Positions 9,686 through 17,668 of a DNA stretch of 25,589 nucleotides are shown here, in pieces; positions within the stretch are counted from its first letter, which is position 1, and each line of letters begins with the position of its first letter. The stretch comes from a virus, in the IMG/VR virus record IMGVR_UViG_3300020419_000076, positions 1-25,589 of that record. The stretch is one strand, 5' to 3'. The notes under the pieces are model-generated. The model saw nothing but the letters and a program-made list of their open reading frames with translations, was not told the origin of the DNA and ran no database searches. The translations under genes were made by a program, and so were the position numbers.

Positions 9686-10082
9686 TACCCTCTACCATAT
9701 TATTTCGAGCTACACCTTTCCATTTTTCAGCAGTTCTTAAACCACCAAGACCAAGTAAAGATAAAGTTAAAGTCATTAGACCTTCAGTATTTAGAACTGG
9801 TGGTTGTATTGATGATCCTGAAATAACAACTATCCAATTCATTAAAGGTGCTAAAAAGTATTGCCACATCAAAGCCAATGCACAAATCCAAAGGATTGCA
9901 GGCCTAGATCCCGAAACAAAAATACTAGGATGTTTAGCTTGTTCTAAATTAATTTCTGCTTGAGCTTTTTGCAAATCAATCATTTGTGATTTGATACTAG
10001 CTTCTAGTTCCATACGCTTAGTTTTATCAGGTATGGCTTTACCAATTAAATCACTTATTGGTTTAAAAAATTTGTCAATCAT
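9663..10082 (-). CDS. Holin, GTA-type 3TM family
   Basis: A 139-aa protein resembling the Pfam 'holin of 3TMs, for gene-transfer release' family. It has an N-terminal amphipathic segment, a charged helix (residues 20-50), the family landmark HPSIFVSGSRPAILWICALA leading into a first membrane helix (about 62-88), and further hydrophobic stretches to about 115 with GLGGLRTAEK, the usual C-terminal landmark. The ATG at 10082 is preferred over a GTG nine bases upstream because GAGGTG then sits at normal Shine-Dalgarno distance. Holins permeabilise the inner membrane at lysis. It lies between a small MscS-like membrane protein and a hypothetical gene. No endolysin is visible nearby. Confidence 0.8.
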   Translation of the reverse strand: MIDKFFKPISDLIGKAIPDKTKRMELEASIKSQMIDLQKAQAEINLEQAKHPSIFVSGSRPAILWICALALMWQYFLAPLMNWIVVISGSSIQPPVLNTEGLMTLTLSLLGLGGLRTAEKWKGVARNNMVEGNVKDAYK

Positions 10083-10437
10083 CTGTTTCACCTCGCAGTA
10101 TTTTTTCTAATTTAGCTTTTTTCTCCTCTGTACTATCAACATGTAAATCTTTATCAATTATTTTTTCTAACTTTAAATAATCAATTCTTTGATTTGGCAC
10201 ATATCTCCAAGTATAGCCATCCTTGGCAGTTACGCCAAAGACAGAAGTAGTCATGCCGATTTTTATTACAACAGCCTCCTCTCCATCAAGTTTTACTTTA
10301 TCGCCTTCTTTAAATTGTGGATTCATTTTAAAGTTCAATCCTTTGATAAAACTTACTGACCAATCCTTTAAGGCTAATCCTGAAATAACTGAAGCAACAA
10401 AAATAGACAGCTCTAAGTAGTATTGCTCTATATTCAT
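10075..10437 (-). CDS. Small membrane-anchored protein with MscS beta-domain-like fold
   Basis: A 120-aa protein. Residues about 7-24 are hydrophobic (one membrane helix); residues 36-92 read FKMNPQFKEGDKVKLDGEEA, then VVIKIGMTTSVFG, then a DG and the segment WRYVPNQRIDYLKLEKI. The order 'F..GD.V...G..G.V..I....T.....DG.....PN..i' is the pattern of the MscS mechanosensitive-channel beta domain. The full TM1-TM3 pore region of MscS is absent, and the protein is far shorter than MscS. A charged C-terminal helix follows. It overlaps the holin gene, so a role in lysis or membrane tension is possible. The fold call is by pattern, not by search. No clear Shine-Dalgarno precedes the ATG; translation may be coupled to the upstream gene. 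Confidence 0.6.
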   Translation of the reverse strand: MNIEQYYLELSIFVASVISGLALKDWSVSFIKGLNFKMNPQFKEGDKVKLDGEEAVVIKIGMTTSVFGVTAKDGYTWRYVPNQRIDYLKLEKIIDKDLHVDSTEEKKAKLEKILRGETDD

Positions 10438-10447
10438 ATAGCATATT

Positions 10448-10909
10448 CTAAAACCCTATTTCCTCTCTGTCCAAACCTAATGGCTTATCTGACAAACATT
10501 TACATATATCTTTTGGGAAGTGTACATAAGGCTCATTATCTTCTTCAAATTTAGGATCTTCTTTAAGATTCATCCTAATGTCATACTCATGTTTTGGATT
10601 CCATTGATGATACCAAACACTATCTTTCATAGCCCAAACAATAATAAAAGGGACATTTGTACCTTTTGCAAAAGAAGCTCCTTTTCTAAGTTTATTTGCA
10701 GACACAATAAAAGTTTCATACTTAGTTGCAGGAAAAGAACGACATTTAACTTCGCACCAAAAACAATTATTTTTAGACTCTATCCAATAATCTAAGCTGT
10801 AATTGGTTGGCAACTTATGGCAAGTTACTCCCCACAGCCCTTCTAAAAAACCTGCTACTCGTTCTTCCCGTTTCTGATCATCTTTGGTTTCTAAGCTTGG
10901 TGTTTTCAT
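10448..10909 (-). CDS. PD-(D/E)XK-type nuclease, putative resolvase-like
   Basis: A 153-aa protein with a plausible PD-(D/E)XK active site: Asp40 in YSLDYWI, then Glu53-Val-Lys55 in FWCEVKCR, and an N-terminal Glu17 in an amphipathic helix. The spacing and surrounding strands fit small single-domain nucleases such as Holliday-junction resolvases or T7 gp3-like endonucleases. It lies directly downstream of the primase-helicase gene (2 bases between them), with GAGGAG about five bases before its ATG. A role in resolving branched replication or recombination intermediates is likely by context. A VRR-NUC or restriction-type nuclease is the main alternative. Confidence 0.55.
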   Translation of the reverse strand: MKTPSLETKDDQKREERVAGFLEGLWGVTCHKLPTNYSLDYWIESKNNCFWCEVKCRSFPATKYETFIVSANKLRKGASFAKGTNVPFIIVWAMKDSVWYHQWNPKHEYDIRMNLKEDPKFEEDNEPYVHFPKDICKCLSDKPLGLDREEIGF

Positions 10910-10911
10910 AG

Positions 10912-13041
10912 CTACTCCTCAAAAAAGTTTGGATCTACGGCAACTAATCTTTTAGTTGGCCTTCCTTTTCCTCCCACTTTGACTTCTACCTCTTGAATTT
11001 CTCTAGCATTCATAAGCCTTTCTATTATTTCTTTTACTTCATAAGACTTCATACTTCTAAACAGTTCATGTCTATCAACTTCTCTTTTTGATATACCCTC
11101 CCCATTTCTTGACCTAATAAAAGATAGCACTTGTTTTATTTTTGATTCTATTGCTGAACTTGCAACTCTATCTCTACAAGCTTCTATAAACAGCAAGTCA
11201 TAATATCTGACAAAATCAACACACCATTTCATAATGTCCCCTGGAATCTTTTTTGCTTTGGGATTCTCCGCAAGAGTAACTGAAAGGGATAGTCGCATGG
11301 CTTTTTCTCTAGATCTTGATAGTAATGGCTCTAAGTTATCTTTCTCAAGTATATCTTGCCTTTTAACAATCTCAGATGCAAAGTCCTGCAGCACTAATTC
11401 TGCGTCTTGGTCAAAGTCTAGTACAACTTGCTCCAAATCAATATCGGCATTGTCAATAGCTACTTCATAAAAATCATTTATAGGTCGCCTTACATAATTA
11501 ACCCAATTAACAATTCTTAATGGTGCATCTCTGAACTTTTTAAGTTGTGCAACTCTTCTTGGTTCTTTTGATTCTACAATTAAAAATCTGTTAAGAAATC
11601 CGTCTGCTATTCTTCCGCTATTTAGAGCTTTATAAAAGTTTTTAGGCACCGATAAACCAACTAGAGTTATGTTTGGCTTGTGTGTAAGTCGATTCATAAA
11701 TTGGTCTTTGTATTGGTCTGGAACATTCATTAAAGAATAGTTATCAGGTCTTAAAGTGCCATGACACCTACCCCAAGCTTCCATTAAAGTTTGCAACCCA
11801 TCTTCTCTGTTAAAGTTTTGTTGTCCTCCTATTGACTCCAATCTTTTACCAAACTCATCCATAATAGTTATTTGTGTTGGTCTTTGCCTTAGTATTGAAT
11901 GCACAGCTCCACTTGAGGTGTAACCGTCTCCCACTATTAACTTTGAATGTTGTGATTCATTAAGAATGGTTTCTACAAATGTTTTAATGTTTTCTTTTCC
12001 TTGTCCTGATTTTGCAATACACATAAAAAACAAACTAGAAAAATTATTCATGTTGGTTCTATATACTCTGCCACAAGATACAGATGCTAAAGACAAAGCA
12101 GCGACCATAGATAGCTCAGGTTGTGGGACTTGTGCAATATCTTCACAGAAGTTATACATGTCTTTTAACAAACCAGGTGGATCATATAAATCTTTTGGTG
12201 GCTTTATGTTATCAACCGCTTGGACAAACAAAGGAGCTTTTTGATTTTTTCTGTCATGCGTTGATTTCACACTATCTACCACTTGGTCAATTTCTCTTAT
12301 AGTAAGTGGCGGATTATTATTAGTGTTCCACGACCTTAAAAAGAATTTTGCAAAATTAAGATTTACATTTTTAGAAATCATATAACCTGCAATCCTAGCT
12401 GCTTGGTCATTCCTTGATCCTTCATTAACGCCATCAAGAGAGAAAGGTACAGTTATATTTTTATCCTTAGCACCTGACTCTTTAGATACACCTGTTATCT
12501 TGTACCATTCTTTCTCGGTAAAGTCTGGTAAATCCCCAATATCATAAACACTCCAACCATCTAAAAATACTGGCTTATAAATGGCACCGTTTGCATGTCT
12601 ATTGTAAGGAGCAATAATCAGACCTCCTTCGCCTCTTATATCAATTAGTCTTTCGATTGGGGTTTCATTTGTTCTTCTAGTCGCAAAGGTAGTAAAGTTT
12701 TGTGGATTGTTGTAGTAAAAGTGCATACCTTTACCTGTAATGACTTTGTATGGAGTAACTGGTAAATTTTCTTCTACCCAAGTCATAGCTTCGGGAGTAT
12801 CTGCATCAACAACAATAAACTTACCGCAAACAATAGCAACAACAAGATCATCTCTATCTTTAAACCACTCTTCAACTTTTTCTCTCTCTGGTCTTTTAGT
12901 TTTATATTCTTCCCAAGAACCTAAATTTTTTGGGGGCTTTTTATCTTTCCTCTGCAAAGGAATTACACTAAGACCTTCTTCATAATAAGCCATAGCTAAT
13001 TCATAAGGAGAGTCCTCCTCTGATAAATTTATTTGAAACAT
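10912..13041 (-). CDS. Bifunctional primase-polymerase fused to DUF3987-like helicase
   Basis: A 709-aa replication protein. Residues about 13-165 form a prim-pol (archaeo-eukaryotic primase) domain: ELAMAYYEEGLSVIPL, VVDAD with Asp79 and Asp81 as metal ligands, GKGMHFYY with His107, and DIRGEGGLIIAPYN. Residues about 204-260 look like a primase C-terminal (PriCT) helical domain (EGSRNDQAARIAGYM). Residues about 300-500 form an ATPase-like domain with Walker B-like ITIMDEFGK (391-399) and a variant P-loop SGQGKEN (345-351) lacking the usual Ser/Thr after Lys. The C-terminus resembles a small winged-helix. The enzyme would make primers and unwind DNA at the phage fork. The start directly follows the stop of the HTH gene and has no strong Shine-Dalgarno, suggesting coupling; Met17 is an alternative start. 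Confidence 0.85.
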   Translation of the reverse strand: MFQINLSEEDSPYELAMAYYEEGLSVIPLQRKDKKPPKNLGSWEEYKTKRPEREKVEEWFKDRDDLVVAIVCGKFIVVDADTPEAMTWVEENLPVTPYKVITGKGMHFYYNNPQNFTTFATRRTNETPIERLIDIRGEGGLIIAPYNRHANGAIYKPVFLDGWSVYDIGDLPDFTEKEWYKITGVSKESGAKDKNITVPFSLDGVNEGSRNDQAARIAGYMISKNVNLNFAKFFLRSWNTNNNPPLTIREIDQVVDSVKSTHDRKNQKAPLFVQAVDNIKPPKDLYDPPGLLKDMYNFCEDIAQVPQPELSMVAALSLASVSCGRVYRTNMNNFSSLFFMCIAKSGQGKENIKTFVETILNESQHSKLIVGDGYTSSGAVHSILRQRPTQITIMDEFGKRLESIGGQQNFNREDGLQTLMEAWGRCHGTLRPDNYSLMNVPDQYKDQFMNRLTHKPNITLVGLSVPKNFYKALNSGRIADGFLNRFLIVESKEPRRVAQLKKFRDAPLRIVNWVNYVRRPINDFYEVAIDNADIDLEQVVLDFDQDAELVLQDFASEIVKRQDILEKDNLEPLLSRSREKAMRLSLSVTLAENPKAKKIPGDIMKWCVDFVRYYDLLFIEACRDRVASSAIESKIKQVLSFIRSRNGEGISKREVDRHELFRSMKSYEVKEIIERLMNAREIQEVEVKVGGKGRPTKRLVAVDPNFFEE

Positions 13042-13362
13042 CTAAGACTGTAAATCTTGTATGTTTCCAAAAATAGATTCGTAAGTTAGCTTACCCTCTG
13101 TTGCTTTAATTATTTGATGAGCTTGTTTTATAGACGGATTTCTATATCCATATCTCCAAGCTTTTATTGATGCTTCAGAACAATCAAAAGTTTCTGCTGC
13201 TTCTTTTACACCTAAAAACTCAATAAAGTCTTTGAGTGAATAGTGTTGCACTTTCTTGTTTTGAAACTCAGGCTCAAGTCCAGATTTTTTTAGATTTTTT
13301 AATGCCTGGTCTGATATTTTTTTTTGACGGTGGTAGTAATTAGCTTTCCAAATTTCATTCAT
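13042..13362 (-). CDS. Small HTH transcriptional regulator, Cro/CI-like
   Basis: A 106-aa protein with a helix-turn-helix at about residues 43-78: SLKDFIEFLGVKEAAETFDC followed by SEASIKAWRYGYRNPS, the arrangement of Cro/YdaS-type DNA-binding domains (helix, 'AAE.F' turn, recognition helix 'S..SIKAW..G.R.P'). It is too short for a CI-type cleavage domain. AAGAGGAG is well placed before the ATG. It is the first gene of the leftward replication/lysis operon and faces the Sak4 gene across an intergenic region with the ATAGT/ACTAT repeats described separately. It probably represses its own divergent promoters and perhaps early promoters at the right end. Confidence 0.75.
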   Translation of the reverse strand: MNEIWKANYYHRQKKISDQALKNLKKSGLEPEFQNKKVQHYSLKDFIEFLGVKEAAETFDCSEASIKAWRYGYRNPSIKQAHQIIKATEGKLTYESIFGNIQDLQS

Positions 13363-13384
13363 TTTTTGCTCCTCTTAATAAATG

Positions 13385-13413
13385 TTTACACATAGTATAG
13401 TATAGACTATAAT
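13385..13413 (+). promoter_or_regulatory. Sigma70-type promoter for Sak4/SSB genes with operator-like repeats
   Basis: TTTACA (13385-13390), a 17-base spacer and TATAAT (13408-13413). The spacer carries ATAGT repeats and an ACTAT half-site (ATAGTATAGTATAGACTAT, 13392-13410). It lies between the divergent HTH and Sak4 genes. A weaker leftward promoter for the HTH gene is possible on the opposite strand (TTGAAT with TATACT or TACTAT), overlapping the same repeats. Confidence 0.6.
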
Positions 13414-13450
13414 AATTCAAGTTCATTAATTAAAAACAGAGAGGTGAAGA

Positions 13451-14185
13451 GTGAGCATAAAAAATAAAATTGTTACACCTAGTCAGCTAGTAGATGATCA
13501 AGGAGCTAAAATCCTTATCTTTGGCGAAGCTGGTTCAGGTAAAACAACTATATGTGAAACAGCTCCAGGTAAGACATTAGTCATATCTGCTGAAGCTGGT
13601 TTACTTTCTATTAAAGACTCTAAGAATGTTGATGCTTTAGAAGTTAAAGAAGCTGCTGAAGTTATGGAAATTCATAGACTTTTAGAATCTGGTGAGATTA
13701 AGTACGACACCGTTTGTCTCGATTCAATATCTGAGATAAGTGAAATCTTACTTAATTTTGAAAAATCAAGAAACAAAGATCCTAGAGCTGCATACGGTAA
13801 TGTACAAGAAAGCATGACCAATGTTATGAGAGCTTACAGAGATTTGAAGATGCATGTGGTCTTTTTAGCTAAAAGCGAAAGGACTATTGCTGACGGCATT
13901 CCTAATTATGAACCAAAAATGGTTGGTACTAAATTAGGTCAAGCTGTTACATATTTCTTTGACGAAGTTTTATCTTTAAGAATAATTGAAGATCAAGACG
14001 AAGAAGGTAATGTAATCAAAAGAAGATGGTTGCAAACTGAAACTGGTCAAGGTCATGTGGCTAAAGATAGAAGTGGTAAGTTAAATCCATTTGAAGAACC
14101 TAATCTTACAAAGCTTATTGATAAGTTAGGATTTGGAGGGGTTAAACAAACCACGCAAGAAGAACCTTTAACTAAAGCGGGGTAA
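13451..14185 (+). CDS. Sak4-like RecA-fold ATPase (AAA_24), recombination
   Basis: A 244-aa single-domain RecA-fold ATPase. Walker A is GEAGSGKTT (residues 25-33) and Walker B is TVCLDSISE (87-95). The length and the order 'ILIFGEAGSGKTT', 'tLVISAEAGLLS', 'DSISE' match the phage nucleotide-binding family that includes the Sak4 single-strand annealing proteins. In other phages, Sak4 anneals DNA with the help of a phage single-strand-binding protein, and here the DUF669 gene follows after two bases. The start is GTG with GAGAGGTGAAGA upstream; no in-frame ATG lies close by. It probably promotes recombination and repair of replicating phage DNA. Confidence 0.8.
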   Translation: MSIKNKIVTPSQLVDDQGAKILIFGEAGSGKTTICETAPGKTLVISAEAGLLSIKDSKNVDALEVKEAAEVMEIHRLLESGEIKYDTVCLDSISEISEILLNFEKSRNKDPRAAYGNVQESMTNVMRAYRDLKMHVVFLAKSERTIADGIPNYEPKMVGTKLGQAVTYFFDEVLSLRIIEDQDEEGNVIKRRWLQTETGQGHVAKDRSGKLNPFEEPNLTKLIDKLGFGGVKQTTQEEPLTKAG

Positions 14186-14187
14186 TA

Positions 14188-14667
14188 ATGGTAGATTTTG
14201 CAGACGTAGATTTCATTGATAGTATTGATGAAATGCCTATAGGCCCAAGTGTGGCACCTGAAGGAACTTATCCTTGTAAGGTAATTGAAAGTGTTAAGTA
14301 CCAATCTAAATCAGGTAATAATACTTTGAAGATTACTTTCCAAGTAGATAACGGTAAGTATAAAGATCATGTTGAATACTTTAGTCTTTGGCACCCAACC
14401 GAAGATGTTAGAAGGATTGCAACTGAAAAGTTTACTAGATTAGCTAAAGCTGTCGGGTTTAAAAAGTACCCAGATGATGCTTCAGCTTATGTTGGTAAAG
14501 AATTACTAATGAATCTCAGAAATGTAGATGAAGATTGGAAAGATAATGACGGTAATACTCGTACTACGACAAAAACTGTCGTCAGGTCTTATGAATTTAA
14601 GAACGACTTTCCTCAATCATCTGAGTCTGCGTCAGAAGATTCAGAAGTAAGTCCACCTCCTTTTTGA
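14188..14667 (+). CDS. DUF669-family, probable ssDNA-binding protein
   Basis: A 159-aa protein of the DUF669 type: APEGTYPCKVIESVKYQSKS, then LKITFQVDNG, VEYFSLWHP and later GKELLMNLRNVDEDW. The core resembles an OB-fold strand arrangement. The C-terminus is Ser/Glu/Asp-rich and ends in Pro-Pro-Pro-Phe, similar to the acidic, Phe-terminated tip of bacterial SSB that recruits partners. It follows the Sak4-like gene, so the pair probably works as annealase plus SSB. The last 55 bases overlap the 3' end of a gene on the opposite strand. Confidence 0.75.
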   Translation: MVDFADVDFIDSIDEMPIGPSVAPEGTYPCKVIESVKYQSKSGNNTLKITFQVDNGKYKDHVEYFSLWHPTEDVRRIATEKFTRLAKAVGFKKYPDDASAYVGKELLMNLRNVDEDWKDNDGNTRTTTKTVVRSYEFKNDFPQSSESASEDSEVSPPPF

Positions 14668-14939
14668 TTGATAAAATCGAAGGGGGAGTCTTGTATATGC
14701 TCTCCCTTCACCAACACCCCAACAGAATCATCTAATAACTTTCTAATAATAGCAGGAAACTCTGCTCTTTCTGGCTGCATATCCATAGTCCAAACTAAAT
14801 CTGAAAAAGATTGTTTAATTTCTTCGTAACGAGGCACTATTTGACAAAAGTAAGACTCTAATTTTTTATTTTTTTTTGATAATTCATCAACTTTTTTTTC
14901 TAAAGTTTCTATATAAATATCTTTATTTATTTCTGTCAT
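14613..14939 (-). CDS. Hypothetical coiled-coil protein
   Basis: A 108-aa protein starting MTEINKDIYI. The start at 14939 is chosen over longer options because GAGG lies about seven bases upstream and because it follows directly on the stop of the MT-A70 gene. Residues about 10-50 are a Lys/Glu/Leu heptad-like helix (LEKKVDELSKKNKKLE), probably coiled coil; the end is Ser/Asp-rich. It is the last gene of the leftward modification operon and its 3' end is antisense to the DUF669 acidic tail. Function is unknown. Confidence 0.6.
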   Translation of the reverse strand: MTEINKDIYIETLEKKVDELSKKNKKLESYFCQIVPRYEEIKQSFSDLVWTMDMQPERAEFPAIIRKLLDDSVGVLVKGEHIQDSPFDFINQKGGGLTSESSDADSDD

Positions 14940-14940
14940 A

Positions 14941-15486
14941 TTAAACCTCGTTACCCCATACATCCCAACCTGGAGTTTTTTCTCTAGCAAATAACTCTAT
15001 TCTTGGTAAATCTCCACAAAGCTCAACTATTTTTTCTCGTACACAGTCAGGCTTTTTGGAATGTTGTTCTCTTTGTGACATTACTATACTTGATACCTTA
15101 TTGCTCACAGGTTTTACCTTGCCTCTGATACCCATTAAGCACAACTCAGCATTTGATTTCGTGTAATACCCTATACCGAAAAAAGGCTTACCGTTTTTCT
15201 TATTAGTCTTTACCCAATTAAATCCTATTGTTTTGTAAGTAAATCCCCAATTCTCAAATGTTTTGATTGCTTCATTTAACAAAGGAAAAGTTACCCATAA
15301 AAATAAATAACAATTTTCATCTGCAATACTTTCTACTGGAAGATTATAAATATCTTGCATAGGCATCGTTTCATAATGCACAGTAGCTCCGCCACAAAGT
15401 CTTTTATGTTTATCTCTTTTATCATTGTAAGACCAAGCTGGATCTGCATAAATGATGTTGTATTTTTTATCTGGAAAAGAAATCAT
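14941..15486 (-). CDS. MT-A70 family N6-adenine DNA methyltransferase
   Basis: A 181-aa protein. Residues 10-20 read NIIYADPAWSY; DPAW is the catalytic (D/N)PP(W/Y) motif of MT-A70-type methyltransferases. The family pattern continues with MPMQDIYNLPVESIADENCY, LFLWVTFPLL, FNWVKTN and near the end RIELFAREKTPGWDVWGNEV. The length is that of the minimal phage family. It transfers a methyl group from S-adenosylmethionine to adenine N6 in a short DNA target that cannot be read from the sequence. GGGAGG sits seven bases before the ATG. It is encoded with two C5-cytosine methyltransferases and no visible restriction nuclease partner. Confidence 0.85.
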   Translation of the reverse strand: MISFPDKKYNIIYADPAWSYNDKRDKHKRLCGGATVHYETMPMQDIYNLPVESIADENCYLFLWVTFPLLNEAIKTFENWGFTYKTIGFNWVKTNKKNGKPFFGIGYYTKSNAELCLMGIRGKVKPVSNKVSSIVMSQREQHSKKPDCVREKIVELCGDLPRIELFAREKTPGWDVWGNEV

Positions 15487-15488
15487 AA

Positions 15489-15644
15489 TTACCTCCCTTG
15501 ACCTCTGTATCTTAATTTTTGTTGTCTCCTTTTGTGTTTATTCATTGTGCTAGTCATTGTATTTTTATGTATGCCTTGGCTAGTTTTTTTTCCCCTAGAA
15601 CCACAAACAGAATTATGTTGTTGAAAGTTTTTTGTTTTTTGCAT
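15489..15644 (-). CDS. Small basic protein, 51 aa
   Basis: An ATG ORF of 51 codons filling the gap between the 87-aa gene (stop two bases upstream of this ATG) and the MT-A70 gene. The product is very basic, rich in Lys, Arg, Gln and His, and ends KHKRRQQKLRYRGQGR. There is no clear Shine-Dalgarno, so translation would rely on coupling to the upstream gene. Its last codons (GGG AGG) form the ribosome binding site of the MT-A70 gene. It may bind nucleic acid; no family is recognised. It could be a chance ORF, but its tight fit in the operon argues for a gene. Confidence 0.45.
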   Translation of the reverse strand: MQKTKNFQQHNSVCGSRGKKTSQGIHKNTMTSTMNKHKRRQQKLRYRGQGR

Positions 15645-15646
15645 AA

Positions 15647-15910
15647 TTATTTTATGTTTAATTTAATGATTTCAAAAGCAACTGATACTTTTGTTAATTT
15701 TTTTTCTGCCTTTTCTAATCTTTCTTGATTGCCATTATCTGTCCAATCATCTGCAACTTCGTTGATAAAATTTTCCAAAATATTAACGGCTTCATTTACA
15801 GTTTCCACTACTTCAGATTTTTCATGCTGTTCTTTCAAATTATTCCAAAGTGCTTGATTATATTCTTCTTCGGCTTTTTTATTTTTCTTTTTTCTTCTTG
15901 TAATTTTCAT
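15647..15910 (-). CDS. Hypothetical small helical protein
   Basis: An 87-aa protein with a Lys/Arg-rich start (KITRRKKKNKKAEEEY) and a helical remainder alternating Glu and Lys. It begins in an ATGA overlap with the stop of the C5 methyltransferase gene. Only a weak GGAT motif lies before the ATG, so coupling is likely. No domain is recognised; the basic N-terminus followed by an acidic helix could suit a small nucleic-acid or protein adaptor. Position in the modification operon is the only clue to function. Confidence 0.55.
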   Translation of the reverse strand: MKITRRKKKNKKAEEEYNQALWNNLKEQHEKSEVVETVNEAVNILENFINEVADDWTDNGNQERLEKAEKKLTKVSVAFEIIKLNIK

Positions 15911-17475
15911 AAATCCATATTTTTTAATATGTGTGCAATTACATCAATAGTCCAGCCGTTGCCTAACATTTTAAATCTCTGCGTCTTAGAAACGCAGCTT
16001 GTGTAATTGTCTGGAACTGTTTGTAATCGTTCGCACTCTAAAGGCAGAAGTTTTCTCCAAGATAGATTTTTTTCACTTACAGCTACATTATCTTTTTCTA
16101 CTGAACTTAAAGCATTACTCTTATTATCTTTTCTAAGCTCTAACATTTGTTTAGGCTTAGAGTCTTTCCATACAACTCTTTTTCCATTTGCATCGATAGA
16201 TCTAGCCCTCCAAGCTCCAGATACGACTTTAGGTTCTCTATTTCCCCCTTGCATAGTATTTAGTGTGGGCGACTTGCCTTCTGGCGAGTACACTCTTTTC
16301 AAAACATCATGTCCATTTATATCTGAAGCGATACCTACTTGTATAGGTTTGGTTTCCACAAGCTTTTCCGCATGAGCAGATGTTAATGTTGGAGATTTTC
16401 CTTCTTGGCTATAAACTCTTTGAGTGCTTTCATAGACACCATCTCTAATTTCAAATTCCATAATAGATTTATCAAATTCATTCGTTGTAATATTAAGTAT
16501 TTCTTTTAACTTGGGCCAATGTTCTTCTGAAGGTATAGAAAAAAAATCGCTACCTTTTTTTCTAAAATAATGTTCAACGGTTGAGTAGCTATCATTTAAA
16601 TCTTTTGCTATTTCTTTTTTAGTTTTATTACACTTAGCAAATTGATTTAAAATACATTCTTGTAGCTTAGGTATATCTACCTCATATTTTCTTACTTTTA
16701 CTTTTTCAATAGCTAATCCAACTTGTTTAGGTTTAGTTTCTTTTGGAGAAATAAAATCTTTTTTTATCCAACTTTGTATTTGTCCTTTATACATTGTGGC
16801 AGTCAAAGTTTTAGATTTACCAACATCAATATGCCTAACTTGATTAGCTCTTGGTTCCCCATGAAAATGATTTTTAAGATATTGTGGAACTTCTTCTTGC
16901 CATTCTTCTTCCGCAATTAAAATATCTTTTAAAACTATTGCTTTGTCCTTTGGCTGTTCAATATTAGGTATATTTGTCCAATACAACCTCAATCTATTTT
17001 GAGCACTCAATAAAGCTGAATTTATGAGAATAGGTTTTATTTTACTACCAAATAAATCATCCCCTTGATAATCAGGATAACACTCAGAAACTTGGTCAGT
17101 AATAACATCTTGAAATTGTTGTTTCATTCTGACATTTTCTAACAAAAAATATTTTGGTTTTATTTCTTTTAGCAATCTTATAAATTCAAAAAACAAAGCT
17201 GAACGAGGATCATCAAAAGCTAACTGCTTACCTGCAAAACTAAATCCCTGACACGGACTGCCAGCTAGAATTAAATCTATATCTTTGTAGTCCTCAGATT
17301 TTAATTGGCAAACATCTCCAACATGTATTGTTTTAGGAAAGTTTTCCTTAGCTACTTGAATTGCATACTTATCTATTTCACTCGCATAATAAGTATCAAC
17401 TTCAATACCAAGTTTTTGCAAAGCTAATTGTCCGCAACTCATGCCGTCAAATAAACTTAATACTCTAATCCCCAT
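15907..17475 (-). CDS. C5-cytosine DNA methyltransferase with HTH insert in target-recognition region
   Basis: A 522-aa C5 methyltransferase with the canonical motif order: motif I LSLFDGMSCGQ (residues 7-16), motif IV GSPCQGFS with catalytic Cys75, motif VI ENV (113-115), motif VIII QNRLRLYW (159-166), motif IX LECERLQTVP (479-488) and motif X LGNGW (504-508). The stretch between VIII and IX (about 170-470) is unusually long. It holds four related blocks (GKSKTLT at 219, GKSPTLT at 359, GKSPTLN at 400, NKSNALS at 451) and, at about 275-330, a helix-turn-helix-like insert (KKEIAKDLNDSYSTVEHYF...IPSEEHWPKLKEIL). It methylates cytosine in phage DNA, target unknown. GAGG is well placed before the ATG. 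No restriction partner is visible. Confidence 0.85.
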   Translation of the reverse strand: MGIRVLSLFDGMSCGQLALQKLGIEVDTYYASEIDKYAIQVAKENFPKTIHVGDVCQLKSEDYKDIDLILAGSPCQGFSFAGKQLAFDDPRSALFFEFIRLLKEIKPKYFLLENVRMKQQFQDVITDQVSECYPDYQGDDLFGSKIKPILINSALLSAQNRLRLYWTNIPNIEQPKDKAIVLKDILIAEEEWQEEVPQYLKNHFHGEPRANQVRHIDVGKSKTLTATMYKGQIQSWIKKDFISPKETKPKQVGLAIEKVKVRKYEVDIPKLQECILNQFAKCNKTKKEIAKDLNDSYSTVEHYFRKKGSDFFSIPSEEHWPKLKEILNITTNEFDKSIMEFEIRDGVYESTQRVYSQEGKSPTLTSAHAEKLVETKPIQVGIASDINGHDVLKRVYSPEGKSPTLNTMQGGNREPKVVSGAWRARSIDANGKRVVWKDSKPKQMLELRKDNKSNALSSVEKDNVAVSEKNLSWRKLLPLECERLQTVPDNYTSCVSKTQRFKMLGNGWTIDVIAHILKNMDL

Positions 17476-17668
17476 TAGTCCTCGTATAAAAAATAGTAAA
17501 AGATTTTGTTGTTTTATTTGTTATTTTTTTTATTGTACATTCAGGAGATAAAGCTTTAACTTTTTTAAAAGCATGTTCAAAAGAAAGACAATCAGATGCT
17601 TGTATAATTTTTAATTTATCTCCTTGCTGAACTTCAGCTTGATAATCATGTCTAACTTCTAAGCTCAT
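17465..17668 (-). CDS. Hypothetical small protein before C5 methyltransferase
   Basis: A 67-aa protein starting MSLEVRHDYQ. The ATG at 17668 is preferred to an upstream TTG at 17674. It overlaps the preceding 46-aa gene by 17 bases and the following methyltransferase start by 11 bases. Sequence suggests a strand-rich small fold (DYQAEVQQGDKLKIIQASD, then KSFTIFYTR). The Shine-Dalgarno is weak. No function is recognised. Confidence 0.5.
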   Translation of the reverse strand: MSLEVRHDYQAEVQQGDKLKIIQASDCLSFEHAFKKVKALSPECTIKKITNKTTKSFTIFYTRTNGD

